From positions 1 through 64,000 of the forward strand of contig CAVQKH010000019.1 in the NCBI GenBank assembly GCA_963712995.1: DNA of 64,000 bases, in the 5' to 3' direction. This DNA is from GCA-003244245 sp963712995. Its GTDB lineage: Bacteria; Actinomycetota; Actinomycetes; Mycobacteriales; Pseudonocardiaceae. Made by a program: the position numbers and the translations under genes. The notes beneath the pieces were generated by a model, which saw only the letters and a program-made list of their open reading frames with translations, was not told the DNA's origin and searched no databases. How positions within the stretch are numbered: the stretch's first letter is position 1; each line of letters starts with the position of its first letter. Below are positions 26,288-34,966 of this stretch, one piece after another.

Positions 26288-29200
26288 ATGACTGCCAGGG
26301 CAGGCACGTCTTCTCCCAGAGCAGGGGAGGACCCGCCCCAACGCGTGGGCGACTCGCTGTCAGATCAAGACCTCGTGGAGCTGATCGCGCCGTATTTACG
26401 GCTTGTCCCCGCTGAGGAACTGGGCACCGTGGCACCCGCCGAGCTGGCGGCGGCCATCCGATCCCATCTGGCGCTGGCCGCCGAACGCGTGCCTGGCCGG
26501 GCGCTGGTCCGGTTGCTCAATCCCACCCTTGTCGAGGACGGCTGGACCTCCCCGGACACGGTGGTTCAGATCGTCACCGACGATATGCCGTATCTGGTGG
26601 ACTCCGTGGTCGCCGAACTGGCCCGCCGGAACGTCTCGGTACGGCGCCTCGTGCACCCGATCGTCTCCGTCCGCCGCGATCTTGCCGGGACGCTGCGGGA
26701 GGTACTCGCCGGCTCCCACCCGGGCGAGGTGCCCACCGAGGCGCTGGCCGAGTCCTGGATGTATCTGCACGTGGATCGGATCACCGATCCGGACCGGGCC
26801 CGCCGGGTGGAGCAGCAACTGCTGGCCGTGCTCACCGACGTGCGCGAGGTCGTCGAGGACAGCCAGGGGATGATCGGCGCCGCCCTCGCCCTGGCCGATG
26901 GCTTGGACGCGGCGCCGCCGCCGCTGCCCGCCGGGGAGGTGTCCGAGGGCGCCGCGTTGTTGCGCTGGCTCGCTGGGGGGCACTTCACCTTTCTCGGCTA
27001 CCGGCACTACCAACTGGTCCGGGAGCCGACCGAGAGCGCTACGCCCGGGCTGCGAGCGATTCTGGCATCCGGTCGCGGTGTGCTGCGCAGGGACAGCGTT
27101 GCCGCCAGGGGCCTGCCCACCGGGCCGGACGTCGTGGATCCGCTGGCGCGGACGCTGCTGGTGCTCACCCAGGCCAGCACGCCCGCCACCGTGTACCGCT
27201 CGGTGTACCCGCACTACATCGGGGTCAAGACCTTCAACGAGCGCGGCGAGGTCACCGGCGAGCACCGCTTTCTCGGGGTGCTCACCACCACCGCGCTGCA
27301 CGAGAATGTGCTGGCCATTCCGGTGGTCGGCCGCCGCGTCCGTGAGGTGATTGATCAGGCGGGCGTCGCGCTCGATTCCTATTCGGGGCAGCAGATGTTG
27401 GAGGTGCTCCAGACCTACCCGCGGGCCGAGCTGTTCGCCACCGACCCGGACTCGCTGTACCAGACGGTCACCGGAGTGTTGGCGCTGGCGCAGCGGCGCA
27501 GCGTGCGGTTGTTCTGCCGGCGCGACTCCTACGGCCGGTTCTTCTCCTGCCTGGTTTACCTGCCGCGGGACCGCTACACCACCACCGCGCGGTTGGCCAT
27601 GCAGGACGTGCTGATACGCGAGCTGCAGGGCACCGGTGTGGAATACAGCGCCCAGGTGGGCGAGTCCGTGTACGCGCGGGTGCACTTCACGGTGCACACC
27701 AAGCCCGGTGCGCCGGCCGCACCGGCGCTCGAGGCGATCACCCAACGGCTCGAGGACGCCATCCTCACCTGGGACGATCGGCTGCTCGCCGCTGCCGCGA
27801 CGGGTGGCACCGGAACCGTCGATCTCGCGCGGGGCTACCTGAGGGCTCTCCCGCAGGCATACAAGGAGGATTTCGACGCCGCCAGCGCTTTGGCCGACAT
27901 CTGCCGGCTCGAGACGCTCGCCGCACATGACGGTCTGGACCTGCGCTTCGAGCTCGCAGACGGCGCCGAAGTCGGGGAGCGACGGTTCACGCTCTACCTG
28001 GCCGGGCAGCGGATCACCCTGTCCCAGGTACTGCCGGTGCTCCAGCAGATGGACGTCGACATCGTCGAGGAGCGACCCTACGAGGTGATCCGCCGCGACG
28101 GCGTGCATTGCTGGATCTACGACTTCGGGCTGCGATTGGATGCGACCCTGCTGGCGCAACTGGCGGACCAGGACGTCGAGGACGCGGCGCGGCGGTTCTG
28201 CGACGCGTTCGTGGCCGCGTGGCGGGGTGCCTGCGAGGTCGACCGGTTCAACTCCCTGGTGTTGCGCGCCGGGCTGGACTGGCGGCAGGCGGCGGTGCTG
28301 CGTGGCTACGTCCGTTACCTGCGGCAGGCTCGCAGCCCCTACAGCCAGGACTATGTCGAGGACGTACTACTCGAGCACCGCGACATCGCCGCCGCCTTGA
28401 TCGCCCTGTTCGAGGCACGCTTCGACCCGGCCCTGGATGCAGCCACCCGGGACATCAGGTGCGCCGATCTGGCCGTCCAGCTCACTTCCATGATTGACGA
28501 AGTGGCGGGGCTGGATGCCGACCGTATCCTGCGCAGTCTGCTCGTCCTGGTGCGTGCCACGCTGCGCACCAACTACTACCTCCGGGACGCTGCCGGTGAC
28601 CCCCGGCCCTACCTGACGTTCAAGCTCGACCCGACGGCGGTGCCGGCGCTGCCCGAGCCGCGACCGGCGTTCGAGATCTTTGTCTGTTCCCCGCGGTTGG
28701 AGGGCACGCACCTGCGCTTCGGTCCGGTCGCCCGTGGTGGGTTGCGCTGGTCGGACCGCCGGGAGGATTTCCGGACCGAGGTGCTCGGGCTGGTCAAGAC
28801 GCAGGCGGTGAAAAACGCCGTGATCGTGCCGGTCGGAGCCAAAGGCGCCTTCGTGGTCAAGCGTCCACCCACGCCGACCGGTGACCCCGAACTGGACCGG
28901 GACGCGATCCAGGCCGAGGGCATCGCCTGCTACCGGATGTTCGTCTCCGGTCTGCTCGACCTCACCGACAACCTCGTCAAGGGCACCAGCCGGCATCCCG
29001 ACCAGGTGGTGTGCCACGACGGCGAGGACAGCTACCTGGTGGTCGCGGCAGACAAGGGCACCGCGACATTCTCCGACATCGCCAACGAGATCGCCGCGTC
29101 CTACCGGTTCTGGCTCGGCGATGCGTTCGCCTCCGGTGGCTCGGGGGGCTATGACCACAAGGCCATGGGGATCACCGCCCGGGGCGTGTGGGAAAGCGTC

Positions 29201-31141
29201 AAACGGCACTTCCGCGAGCTCGGGATCGACACCCAGACCGAGGATGTCACCGTGGTCGGGATCGGGGACTGCTCCGGCGACGTGTTCGGCAACGGGATGC
29301 TGTGCTCCGAGCACATCAAGCTGCTCGCGGCGTTCGATCATCGGCATGTCTTCGTCGACCCCGATCCGGACCCGGCCAGCTCATACGCCGAGCGGCGCCG
29401 GTTGTTCGAGCTGCCTCGCTCATCCTGGGACGACTATGACCGTTCGGTGATCAGCCCCGGTGGCGGGGTGTGGCCCCGCAGCGTCAAACGGATCCCGGTC
29501 GGCCCGCAGATGCGCCGGGCGCTGGGTATCGCTGAGGGCATCACCGAGCTCTCCCCTCCCGAGCTCATCGGGTCGATCCTGCGCTGCCCAGCGCAGCTGT
29601 TGTTCAACGGCGGGATCGGAACCTACGTCAAGGCCTCCACCGAGACGCATGCCGACGTCGCCGACAAGAGCAACGACGCGGTCCGCGTGGACGGCGCGCA
29701 GCTACAGGTCAAGGTGATCGCCGAAGGCGGCAACCTGGGCCTGACCCAGCGCGGCCGGATCGAGTTCGCCCAGGCCGGAGGCAGGCTCAATACCGACGCC
29801 ATCGACAACTCGGCAGGGGTGGACTGTTCCGACCACGAGGTCAACATCAAGATCCTGCTGGACCGGCTGGTCGCCGACGGGGTGCTGAGCACCACCGACC
29901 GCCGCACCGTGCTGATCGAGATGACCGGCGAGGTCGCCGAACTGGTCCTTGCGGACAACACCGACCAGAACACCCAGCTCGGCGTCAGCCGCGCACACGC
30001 CACAGTGATGATGCCGGTGCACGGCCGGCTGATGTCCTACCTGGAGCAGCACCACGAGCTGGACCGGACACTGGCGATACTGCCCACTCAGGAGCAGTGG
30101 ACGGTACGGCAATCCGCCGGCGTGGGGCTGAGTTCTCCGGAGCTGTCCACCCTGATGGCCCACGTCAAGCTCGCGCTGACCCGCGAAGTACTGGCCAGCG
30201 ACCTACCCGACGCCGAGCCTTTCCGCACCCGGCTGCCGGGCTACTTCCCCGCCCCGCTGCGCGACCGGTTCCCCGCGGCCATCCGTGAGCATCCGCTGCG
30301 CCGCGAGATCACCACCACAGTGCTGGTCAACGATGTCGTCGACCACGGTGGGATGACCTATGTCTTCCGGTTGGCCGAGGAGCTCTCGGTCCCCGCTCCC
30401 GACGCGATCCGGGCCTATTCGGTGGCGGTTGCGGTCTTCGACCTGAGGGCGAGCTGGCGGGCGATCACCGAGTTGGGCAACGCCGTGCCGATCCCGGTAG
30501 CCGACGCCATGATGCTGGAGCTGCGCAGGCTGCTGGACCGGGCCAGCCGGTGGCTGCTGCTCAACCGGCCGCAGCCGCTCGCGGTCGGTGCCGAGATCAC
30601 GCGGCTCCGCCCTGTCGTGCAGGAGCTGTGGTCGCGGGTGCCGGGCTGGCTGACCGGCCACGAGGCTGATCACGTGGCGGACGCGACCCAGCAGCTCACC
30701 CGCCAGGGGGTGCCCGATGAGCTGGCCCGACGGGTGAGCGCGGGGTTGACCGGCTTCGGGCTGCTCGACGTCGTCGAGGTCGCCGAGCTGGCAGAACAGG
30801 ATGCCGAGCCGGTTGCGCAGCTGTATTACGCGCTGTCAACCTACCTGGGTATCCACCGGATGCTGAGCATGATCGGTGAGCTGGAGCGCGCCGACCACTG
30901 GCGTGCGCTGGCCCGGCTGACGCTGCGGGACGATCTCTACTCGTCATTGCGGAAGATCACCCTTGATGCGCTGCGCACCGGCGGCCTCGGGGCCGACCCG
31001 ACGACCACGATCGCCCGGTGGGAACAGCACAACTCCGCGCGGATATCCCGGGCCAGGGCGACCCTGGACAAGATCTCCGACACCGCGAACCTGGACCTGG
31101 CGATCCTGTCCGTCGCGGTCCGCGCGCTGAGCCGCTTGTGA
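26288..31141 (+). CDS. gdh: NAD-specific glutamate dehydrogenase, large (~180 kDa) type
   Basis: A 1,617-residue protein from ATG 26288. The long N-terminal half holds regulatory, ACT-like domains. The catalytic core has the lysine motif KTQAVKNAVIVPVGAKGAF, GGLRWSDRREDFRTEVLGL, GIGDCSGDVFGNGMLCSEHI and VIAEGGNLGLTQRGRIEFA. The C-terminal helical domain includes VLVNDVVDHGG. It oxidatively deaminates glutamate to 2-oxoglutarate with NAD. Length and motif order match the L_GDH family of actinomycetes and proteobacteria. It appears intact and monocistronic. Confidence 0.95.
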   Translation: MTARAGTSSPRAGEDPPQRVGDSLSDQDLVELIAPYLRLVPAEELGTVAPAELAAAIRSHLALAAERVPGRALVRLLNPTLVEDGWTSPDTVVQIVTDDMPYLVDSVVAELARRNVSVRRLVHPIVSVRRDLAGTLREVLAGSHPGEVPTEALAESWMYLHVDRITDPDRARRVEQQLLAVLTDVREVVEDSQGMIGAALALADGLDAAPPPLPAGEVSEGAALLRWLAGGHFTFLGYRHYQLVREPTESATPGLRAILASGRGVLRRDSVAARGLPTGPDVVDPLARTLLVLTQASTPATVYRSVYPHYIGVKTFNERGEVTGEHRFLGVLTTTALHENVLAIPVVGRRVREVIDQAGVALDSYSGQQMLEVLQTYPRAELFATDPDSLYQTVTGVLALAQRRSVRLFCRRDSYGRFFSCLVYLPRDRYTTTARLAMQDVLIRELQGTGVEYSAQVGESVYARVHFTVHTKPGAPAAPALEAITQRLEDAILTWDDRLLAAAATGGTGTVDLARGYLRALPQAYKEDFDAASALADICRLETLAAHDGLDLRFELADGAEVGERRFTLYLAGQRITLSQVLPVLQQMDVDIVEERPYEVIRRDGVHCWIYDFGLRLDATLLAQLADQDVEDAARRFCDAFVAAWRGACEVDRFNSLVLRAGLDWRQAAVLRGYVRYLRQARSPYSQDYVEDVLLEHRDIAAALIALFEARFDPALDAATRDIRCADLAVQLTSMIDEVAGLDADRILRSLLVLVRATLRTNYYLRDAAGDPRPYLTFKLDPTAVPALPEPRPAFEIFVCSPRLEGTHLRFGPVARGGLRWSDRREDFRTEVLGLVKTQAVKNAVIVPVGAKGAFVVKRPPTPTGDPELDRDAIQAEGIACYRMFVSGLLDLTDNLVKGTSRHPDQVVCHDGEDSYLVVAADKGTATFSDIANEIAASYRFWLGDAFASGGSGGYDHKAMGITARGVWESVKRHFRELGIDTQTEDVTVVGIGDCSGDVFGNGMLCSEHIKLLAAFDHRHVFVDPDPDPASSYAERRRLFELPRSSWDDYDRSVISPGGGVWPRSVKRIPVGPQMRRALGIAEGITELSPPELIGSILRCPAQLLFNGGIGTYVKASTETHADVADKSNDAVRVDGAQLQVKVIAEGGNLGLTQRGRIEFAQAGGRLNTDAIDNSAGVDCSDHEVNIKILLDRLVADGVLSTTDRRTVLIEMTGEVAELVLADNTDQNTQLGVSRAHATVMMPVHGRLMSYLEQHHELDRTLAILPTQEQWTVRQSAGVGLSSPELSTLMAHVKLALTREVLASDLPDAEPFRTRLPGYFPAPLRDRFPAAIREHPLRREITTTVLVNDVVDHGGMTYVFRLAEELSVPAPDAIRAYSVAVAVFDLRASWRAITELGNAVPIPVADAMMLELRRLLDRASRWLLLNRPQPLAVGAEITRLRPVVQELWSRVPGWLTGHEADHVADATQQLTRQGVPDELARRVSAGLTGFGLLDVVEVAELAEQDAEPVAQLYYALSTYLGIHRMLSMIGELERADHWRALARLTLRDDLYSSLRKITLDALRTGGLGADPTTTIARWEQHNSARISRARATLDKISDTANLDLAILSVAVRALSRL

Positions 31142-31157
31142 GTCGGGCCATTTGCGC

Positions 31158-31481
31158 TCAGCCCTGATCGTGGGCGCGGCGGGTGAGCGCCACTATCTCG
31201 CGTTCCGGGTCCTTCACCAGGGCATGGATCGTCGTGACGACCGGGCAGGGCCACGCCGAGGGGCAGACCCGGCAGGCACCGCTGGGCTGCGCCTCGTGCT
31301 CGTGCAGCACCCCTCGGATCACGGCGATCAGGTCCGGGATCAGCTCGCGGGCCGTGTCGGCGTCCTGCTGGGTCCACTCGCGGCCCTTGCACGCCAGAAA
31401 CTCCGCCTCATCCAGATGGCCGTAGAGGTCCGCATGGAGCAGGTAGAACGCCTCGGCGACCACGGGTGAGATCGTGTCCAT
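31158..31481 (-). CDS. Small conserved protein with Cys motif
   Basis: A 107-residue protein from ATG 31481 with CAGGAGGAAT upstream. The N-terminal half is helical and acidic (FYLLHADLYGHLDEAEFLAC). The C-terminal half has GACRVCPSAWPCPVV, a Cys cluster seen in small actinobacterial proteins near XRE/DUF397 genes. It is divergent from the XRE gene 157 bases away. Metal binding is possible; the function is unknown. Confidence 0.65.
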   Translation of the reverse strand: MDTISPVVAEAFYLLHADLYGHLDEAEFLACKGREWTQQDADTARELIPDLIAVIRGVLHEHEAQPSGACRVCPSAWPCPVVTTIHALVKDPEREIVALTRRAHDQG

Positions 31482-31637
31482 CGGATTCCTCCTGGAGAGT
31501 CCGGCGAGATCCGCTCCTCGCCCATGATGACAAAACCCGTTGTCCCTCAAGCACGCAATGCCCAATAGGGGGACACGGTGAGTCAGGACCTCGGAACTGT
31601 CGGCCAGCGGCTCTAGAGTCCGGTGTGGGAGGTCATC

Positions 31638-32501
31638 ATGCAGGATCGCGAACCCACTGTCCGCAGCCGGGAGCTGGGCGAGGGGCTGCGCCGGGCGATG
31701 GAGCGGGCCGGGCTCAACGGCAGGCAGGCCGCGCACCAGCTCGGCCTGTCCCCCAGCTGGATATCCCGGCTGCTGACCGGCAAGCGCAGCGCCACCCCGG
31801 TGCAGGTGGCCGGGTTCCTGGCGCTGTGCCGGGTAACGGGCACCGAGCGTGACCGGTTGCTCGCGCTCTGCGACGAGCAGCACATCCCGGGCTGGTTCCA
31901 GCAGCACGGCTCCCGGCTGCCCCAGCAACTCGTCACCTTGATCGATCACGAGACCAAGGCAACCGCGATCACCGAGTTTCACCCGCTGGGCGTGCCCGGC
32001 CTGCTGCAGACCGGGCACTACGCCCGCGCGGTGCTCCGGCGTGCGCGCAACGTGCCGGCCGAGGAGGTGGACGACCGGGTGGCCGCCCGGCTGGCCCGCC
32101 AGAGTCTGCTCAGCCGGGACTACCCGCCGCAGCTCACCTTCTACCTGCACGAGTTCGTGCTGCGGCTGCCGGTGGGCGGGCCGGTGGTGATGTCCGACCA
32201 GTTACATCACCTGCTGCGGGTATCGATGCTGCCCTGTGTCACGCTGCGGGTGGTTCCGGCCGCGCTCGGCGCGCACGCCGCGATGACCGGAGCGTTCACG
32301 TTAATGGAGTTCGCCGACTTCCGGCCGGTGGTGTACCTGGAGAGCACCACGTCCAGCCTGTTCCTGGAGCAGCCGGTGGAGATCGAGGCCTACCAGCAGA
32401 TCCTGGCCGCGCTGGCGCAGACCGCGGTGGGCGAGGGACAATCGAGGGAGCTGATTGCCACCGTGGCAACCGAGCTCTACGCGGATCGAGAGGAATCATG
32501 A
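31638..32501 (+). CDS. XRE-family regulator with DUF5753 (Scr1-type)
   Basis: A 287-residue protein from ATG 31638 (GGGAGG upstream). Residues ~12-70 are the HTH (LNGRQAAHQLGLSPSWISRL). Residues ~105-280 are the DUF5753 effector-binding domain (FHPLGVPGLLQTGHYARAVL ... ALGAHAAMTGAFTLMEF). It overlaps the DUF397 gene by ATGA. Such pairs are abundant in filamentous actinomycetes and are described as Scr1/Scr2-like toxin-antitoxin or developmental regulators. Confidence 0.9.
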   Translation: MQDREPTVRSRELGEGLRRAMERAGLNGRQAAHQLGLSPSWISRLLTGKRSATPVQVAGFLALCRVTGTERDRLLALCDEQHIPGWFQQHGSRLPQQLVTLIDHETKATAITEFHPLGVPGLLQTGHYARAVLRRARNVPAEEVDDRVAARLARQSLLSRDYPPQLTFYLHEFVLRLPVGGPVVMSDQLHHLLRVSMLPCVTLRVVPAALGAHAAMTGAFTLMEFADFRPVVYLESTTSSLFLEQPVEIEAYQQILAALAQTAVGEGQSRELIATVATELYADREES

Positions 32502-32740
32502 CCACCGCGCCCGAGCCGGACGGGATTGTCTGGCACACCAGCAGCTACAGCTTCGAGAACGGCGGCTGCGTCGAGGTCGGCTGGCGCACCAGCAGCTACA
32601 GCTACGAGAGCGGTAACTGCGTCGAGGTCGCGCCCGCGCCGGACGCCGTGCTGGTCCGCGACTCCAAGAACCGCACCGGCCCCGCCCTCACCGTCCCCGC
32701 CCCCGCCTGGCACGCCTTCCTCACCACCCTCACCCGCTAA
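32498..32740 (+). CDS. DUF397 protein with duplicated N-terminal motif
   Basis: An 80-residue protein starting inside the stop of the XRE gene. DUF397 usually has one W-TSSYS-GNCVEVA motif. Here it is present twice in tandem (WHTSSYSFENGGCVEVG, then WRTSSYSYESGNCVEVA), then VLVRDSKNRTGPALTVPA and AWHAFL. The extra 20 residues look like an internal duplication. It is the expected partner of the upstream regulator. Confidence 0.88.
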   Translation: MTTAPEPDGIVWHTSSYSFENGGCVEVGWRTSSYSYESGNCVEVAPAPDAVLVRDSKNRTGPALTVPAPAWHAFLTTLTR

Positions 32741-32756
32741 CACCGCCTAGGCAGCC

Positions 32757-33533
32757 GTGAACCGCACCCGAGTAACACACGCTGTTGGTGGGTTTGTGCG
32801 GCATGTGCGGCTCGCTCCGAACACTGGAGTGGACCGGTATCCGTTTGATCTGCCGGTGGTTCGATGGCTGTCGCGGGCCGAAGGGCTCGATCTCGGCAAC
32901 TCGGTGACGTTCCTCGTGGGGGACAACGGGACGGGAAAGTCCACCCTTGTCGAGGCGCTGGCCGTGGCCGCTGGGTTCAACGCCGAAGGCGGGTCGCAGT
33001 CCTTCCGGTTCGCCACCAGAGCCACCGAGTCGAGTCTGGTTGATCACTTGGTGCTGCGCTGGGGACGCAAGCCGCGGACCGGGTACTTTCTACGCGCGGA
33101 GAGCTTCTACAACGTGGCCACCGAGATCGAACGGCTCGACGCCGACCCGGACTCCCCGCCGCTGCTGCCCGCCTACGGCGGGGTGTCCCTGCACGAGCGC
33201 TCCCACGGAGAGTCCTTCCTAGACCTGGTGATCCACCGGTTCGGCCCGAACGGGCTGTACCTACTCGACGAACCCGAGGCCGCGCTGTCGGTGCGCGGCT
33301 GCCTGGCATTGGTCCGGCGAATAGGAGAACTGGTCGCGCAGGGATCGCAGTTCATCGTGGCGACACACTCACCCATCCTGCTCGCCGTGCCCGACGCCCG
33401 GATCCTGCAGATCGACACCGATGGCACCATCGAGCAGGTCGACTACGACGCCGCCGAGCCGGTGACGTTGACCCGCGGCTTCCTGGCCGACCCGACCCGG
33501 TTCCTCCACCATCTGTTCACCGACGACCACTGA
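32757..33533 (+). CDS. ABC-type AAA ATPase (COG3910-like)
   Basis: A 258-residue protein from GTG 32757. Walker A is FLVGDNGTGKSTLVEALA, the signature-like segment is GVSLHERSHGESFLDLV, Walker B is GLYLLDEPEAALSV and the switch His is in VATHSPILLAVPDA. There is no nuclease domain, unlike OLD proteins, so it is a stand-alone SMC/ABC-like ATPase. It follows the DUF397 gene by 16 nt and may be in the same transcript; a role with the regulator pair is not established. Confidence 0.88.
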   Translation: MNRTRVTHAVGGFVRHVRLAPNTGVDRYPFDLPVVRWLSRAEGLDLGNSVTFLVGDNGTGKSTLVEALAVAAGFNAEGGSQSFRFATRATESSLVDHLVLRWGRKPRTGYFLRAESFYNVATEIERLDADPDSPPLLPAYGGVSLHERSHGESFLDLVIHRFGPNGLYLLDEPEAALSVRGCLALVRRIGELVAQGSQFIVATHSPILLAVPDARILQIDTDGTIEQVDYDAAEPVTLTRGFLADPTRFLHHLFTDDH

Positions 33534-33728
33534 GCCGCCGCAGGACCCGTTCGGCGTTGCGGTGCAACGGGACGGCGAGGTCTGGGTCCCCCTTGTACTT
33601 TCTCGTCGTCATCGGCGCTGCTGCTGCTGCTGCGAAGACGTGAGTCTGCGTTCGGAACCTGAGGGCGTTCCGGCCACAGTAAAGGCAGGAAGGGTGGTCG
33701 GTGGCAAGCCCACCCGCACCGCAGGAGT
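33534..33728. other. Short intergenic, no gene seen
   Basis: About 195 bases between the ATPase stop and the left terminal repeat of the nested IS. A run of ctgctgctgctg at about 33620 is the only feature. Confidence 0.35.
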
Positions 33729-33766
33729 GCTAACGCGGATTTCCGCGCAATTGGTTGGGGCAAGGG

Positions 33767-34966
33767 TCAGGCGAATTCGTAGCGCAGGGTGCGATTGCCC
33801 CACCAGGGGACGGGTGTGTCGGGTAGGTCGGCTTGGCGGAGGACGGGTGAGTAGGCACGTCGGTCGAGGCGGACGGTGATGGTGTCGGTGGTGGTGGTGA
33901 TGTGGCCGGGGGTTTCGAGGAAGCGGCGTTGCAGGACGTCGGGGGTGACGGTGGCGTAGCCGGGTGAGGCGGGCGCGCAGGGCGGCGAGAGGGCTTGGGC
34001 GAGGACGCAGAGCATGATGTCGAGGTCGACGTTGAGGTTGACCGCCGAGGACAGCGCGTCGGCGTGGAAGGCGCGGATGATCTCGGCGAGGCGTTGTTCG
34101 ATGGTCATCCGGCGGGCGTAGCGCTCGATCAGTTGCTTGGGGCGTGGGTCGGTGTCGTTGGTGATGATCGACGGTGGGGGCGTCGCGGCCCAGTCCGGTG
34201 ATGATGAACTGGCGCAGGGTGGCGGGGTAGTTGGTCAGCGTGCGCGGTCGATTCGTGCACCTGGGGCCGGTTGTGCCGGCCGGGCCGGTCCAGGGTGATC
34301 GTCTTGTAGTCCGCTGGGGCCAGGGTGTTGATCTGGCTGACCAGGGCGGGCGAGCGCATCCGCAGGGTGAGGAACTTGATCCCGCGTTGGTCGAGTTCGG
34401 CGAGCACGGGTTGGGTGGTGACCTTCTGGTCCATGATCAGCATGTGCGGGGTCATGGCCGCTGAGCGGAGTTCCAGTGGTCGCAGAAGGCGATGACCTCG
34501 CGGTTCTGGGTGGCCTTGGAGATGTCGGCGTTGGCGTAGACGAGGTTGTGGGTGCCGGAGTCCTGGGCGAAGAAGGTCAGCACGGAGCGGGAGCGCTGCG
34601 AGCGGGTGGGCACGTAGTGCTTTTCCAGGGCGGGGTCGATGCCCCAGTGCATGATGGCGTGGAAGTCCAGGTCGAAGATCGCGTCCTCGCTGGTGGCGAG
34701 CCCGTGGGCGATCATCTTGGGTGTCCAGGGCGGCCAGGAAGGCGCGCTGGTGGTCGTGGTTGGTGCGGTAGGAGTAGTCGGTGAGCGCGGTCTTCTTCGG
34801 CAACGTGGTCAAGCCGGCCAGCAGCGCGGCGGCCGGGTCGGTCAGCAGCAGGTCATCGACATGGGAGACCCGCCGGGTGCCGGGTGAGTTTCAGCGCCAG
34901 CAGGGACAGCAGCCAGCTGGTGGCGGGCACGACCCGGGTGCCGGGGTAGCCGGCCTTGCCGACTAG
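33767..34966 (-). pseudogene. Outer-IS transposase, C-terminal half (degenerate)
   Basis: Pieces in different frames read, in order, LVGKAGYPGTRVVPATSWLL, FDLDFHAIMHWGIDPALEKH, SVLTFFAQDSGTHNLVYANA, VTTQPVLAELDQRGIKFLTL and EQRLAEIIRAFHADALSSAV. This is a DDE-type transposase of IS4-like layout. At least three frameshifts separate the pieces. It continues the N-terminal half at 36885-37446. Confidence 0.65.

Noticed and set aside
26396..28159. Long frame antisense to the glutamate dehydrogenase gene
   Set aside because: Shadow frame; His/Arg/Gly-rich and without motifs, while the sense gene is a complete enzyme.
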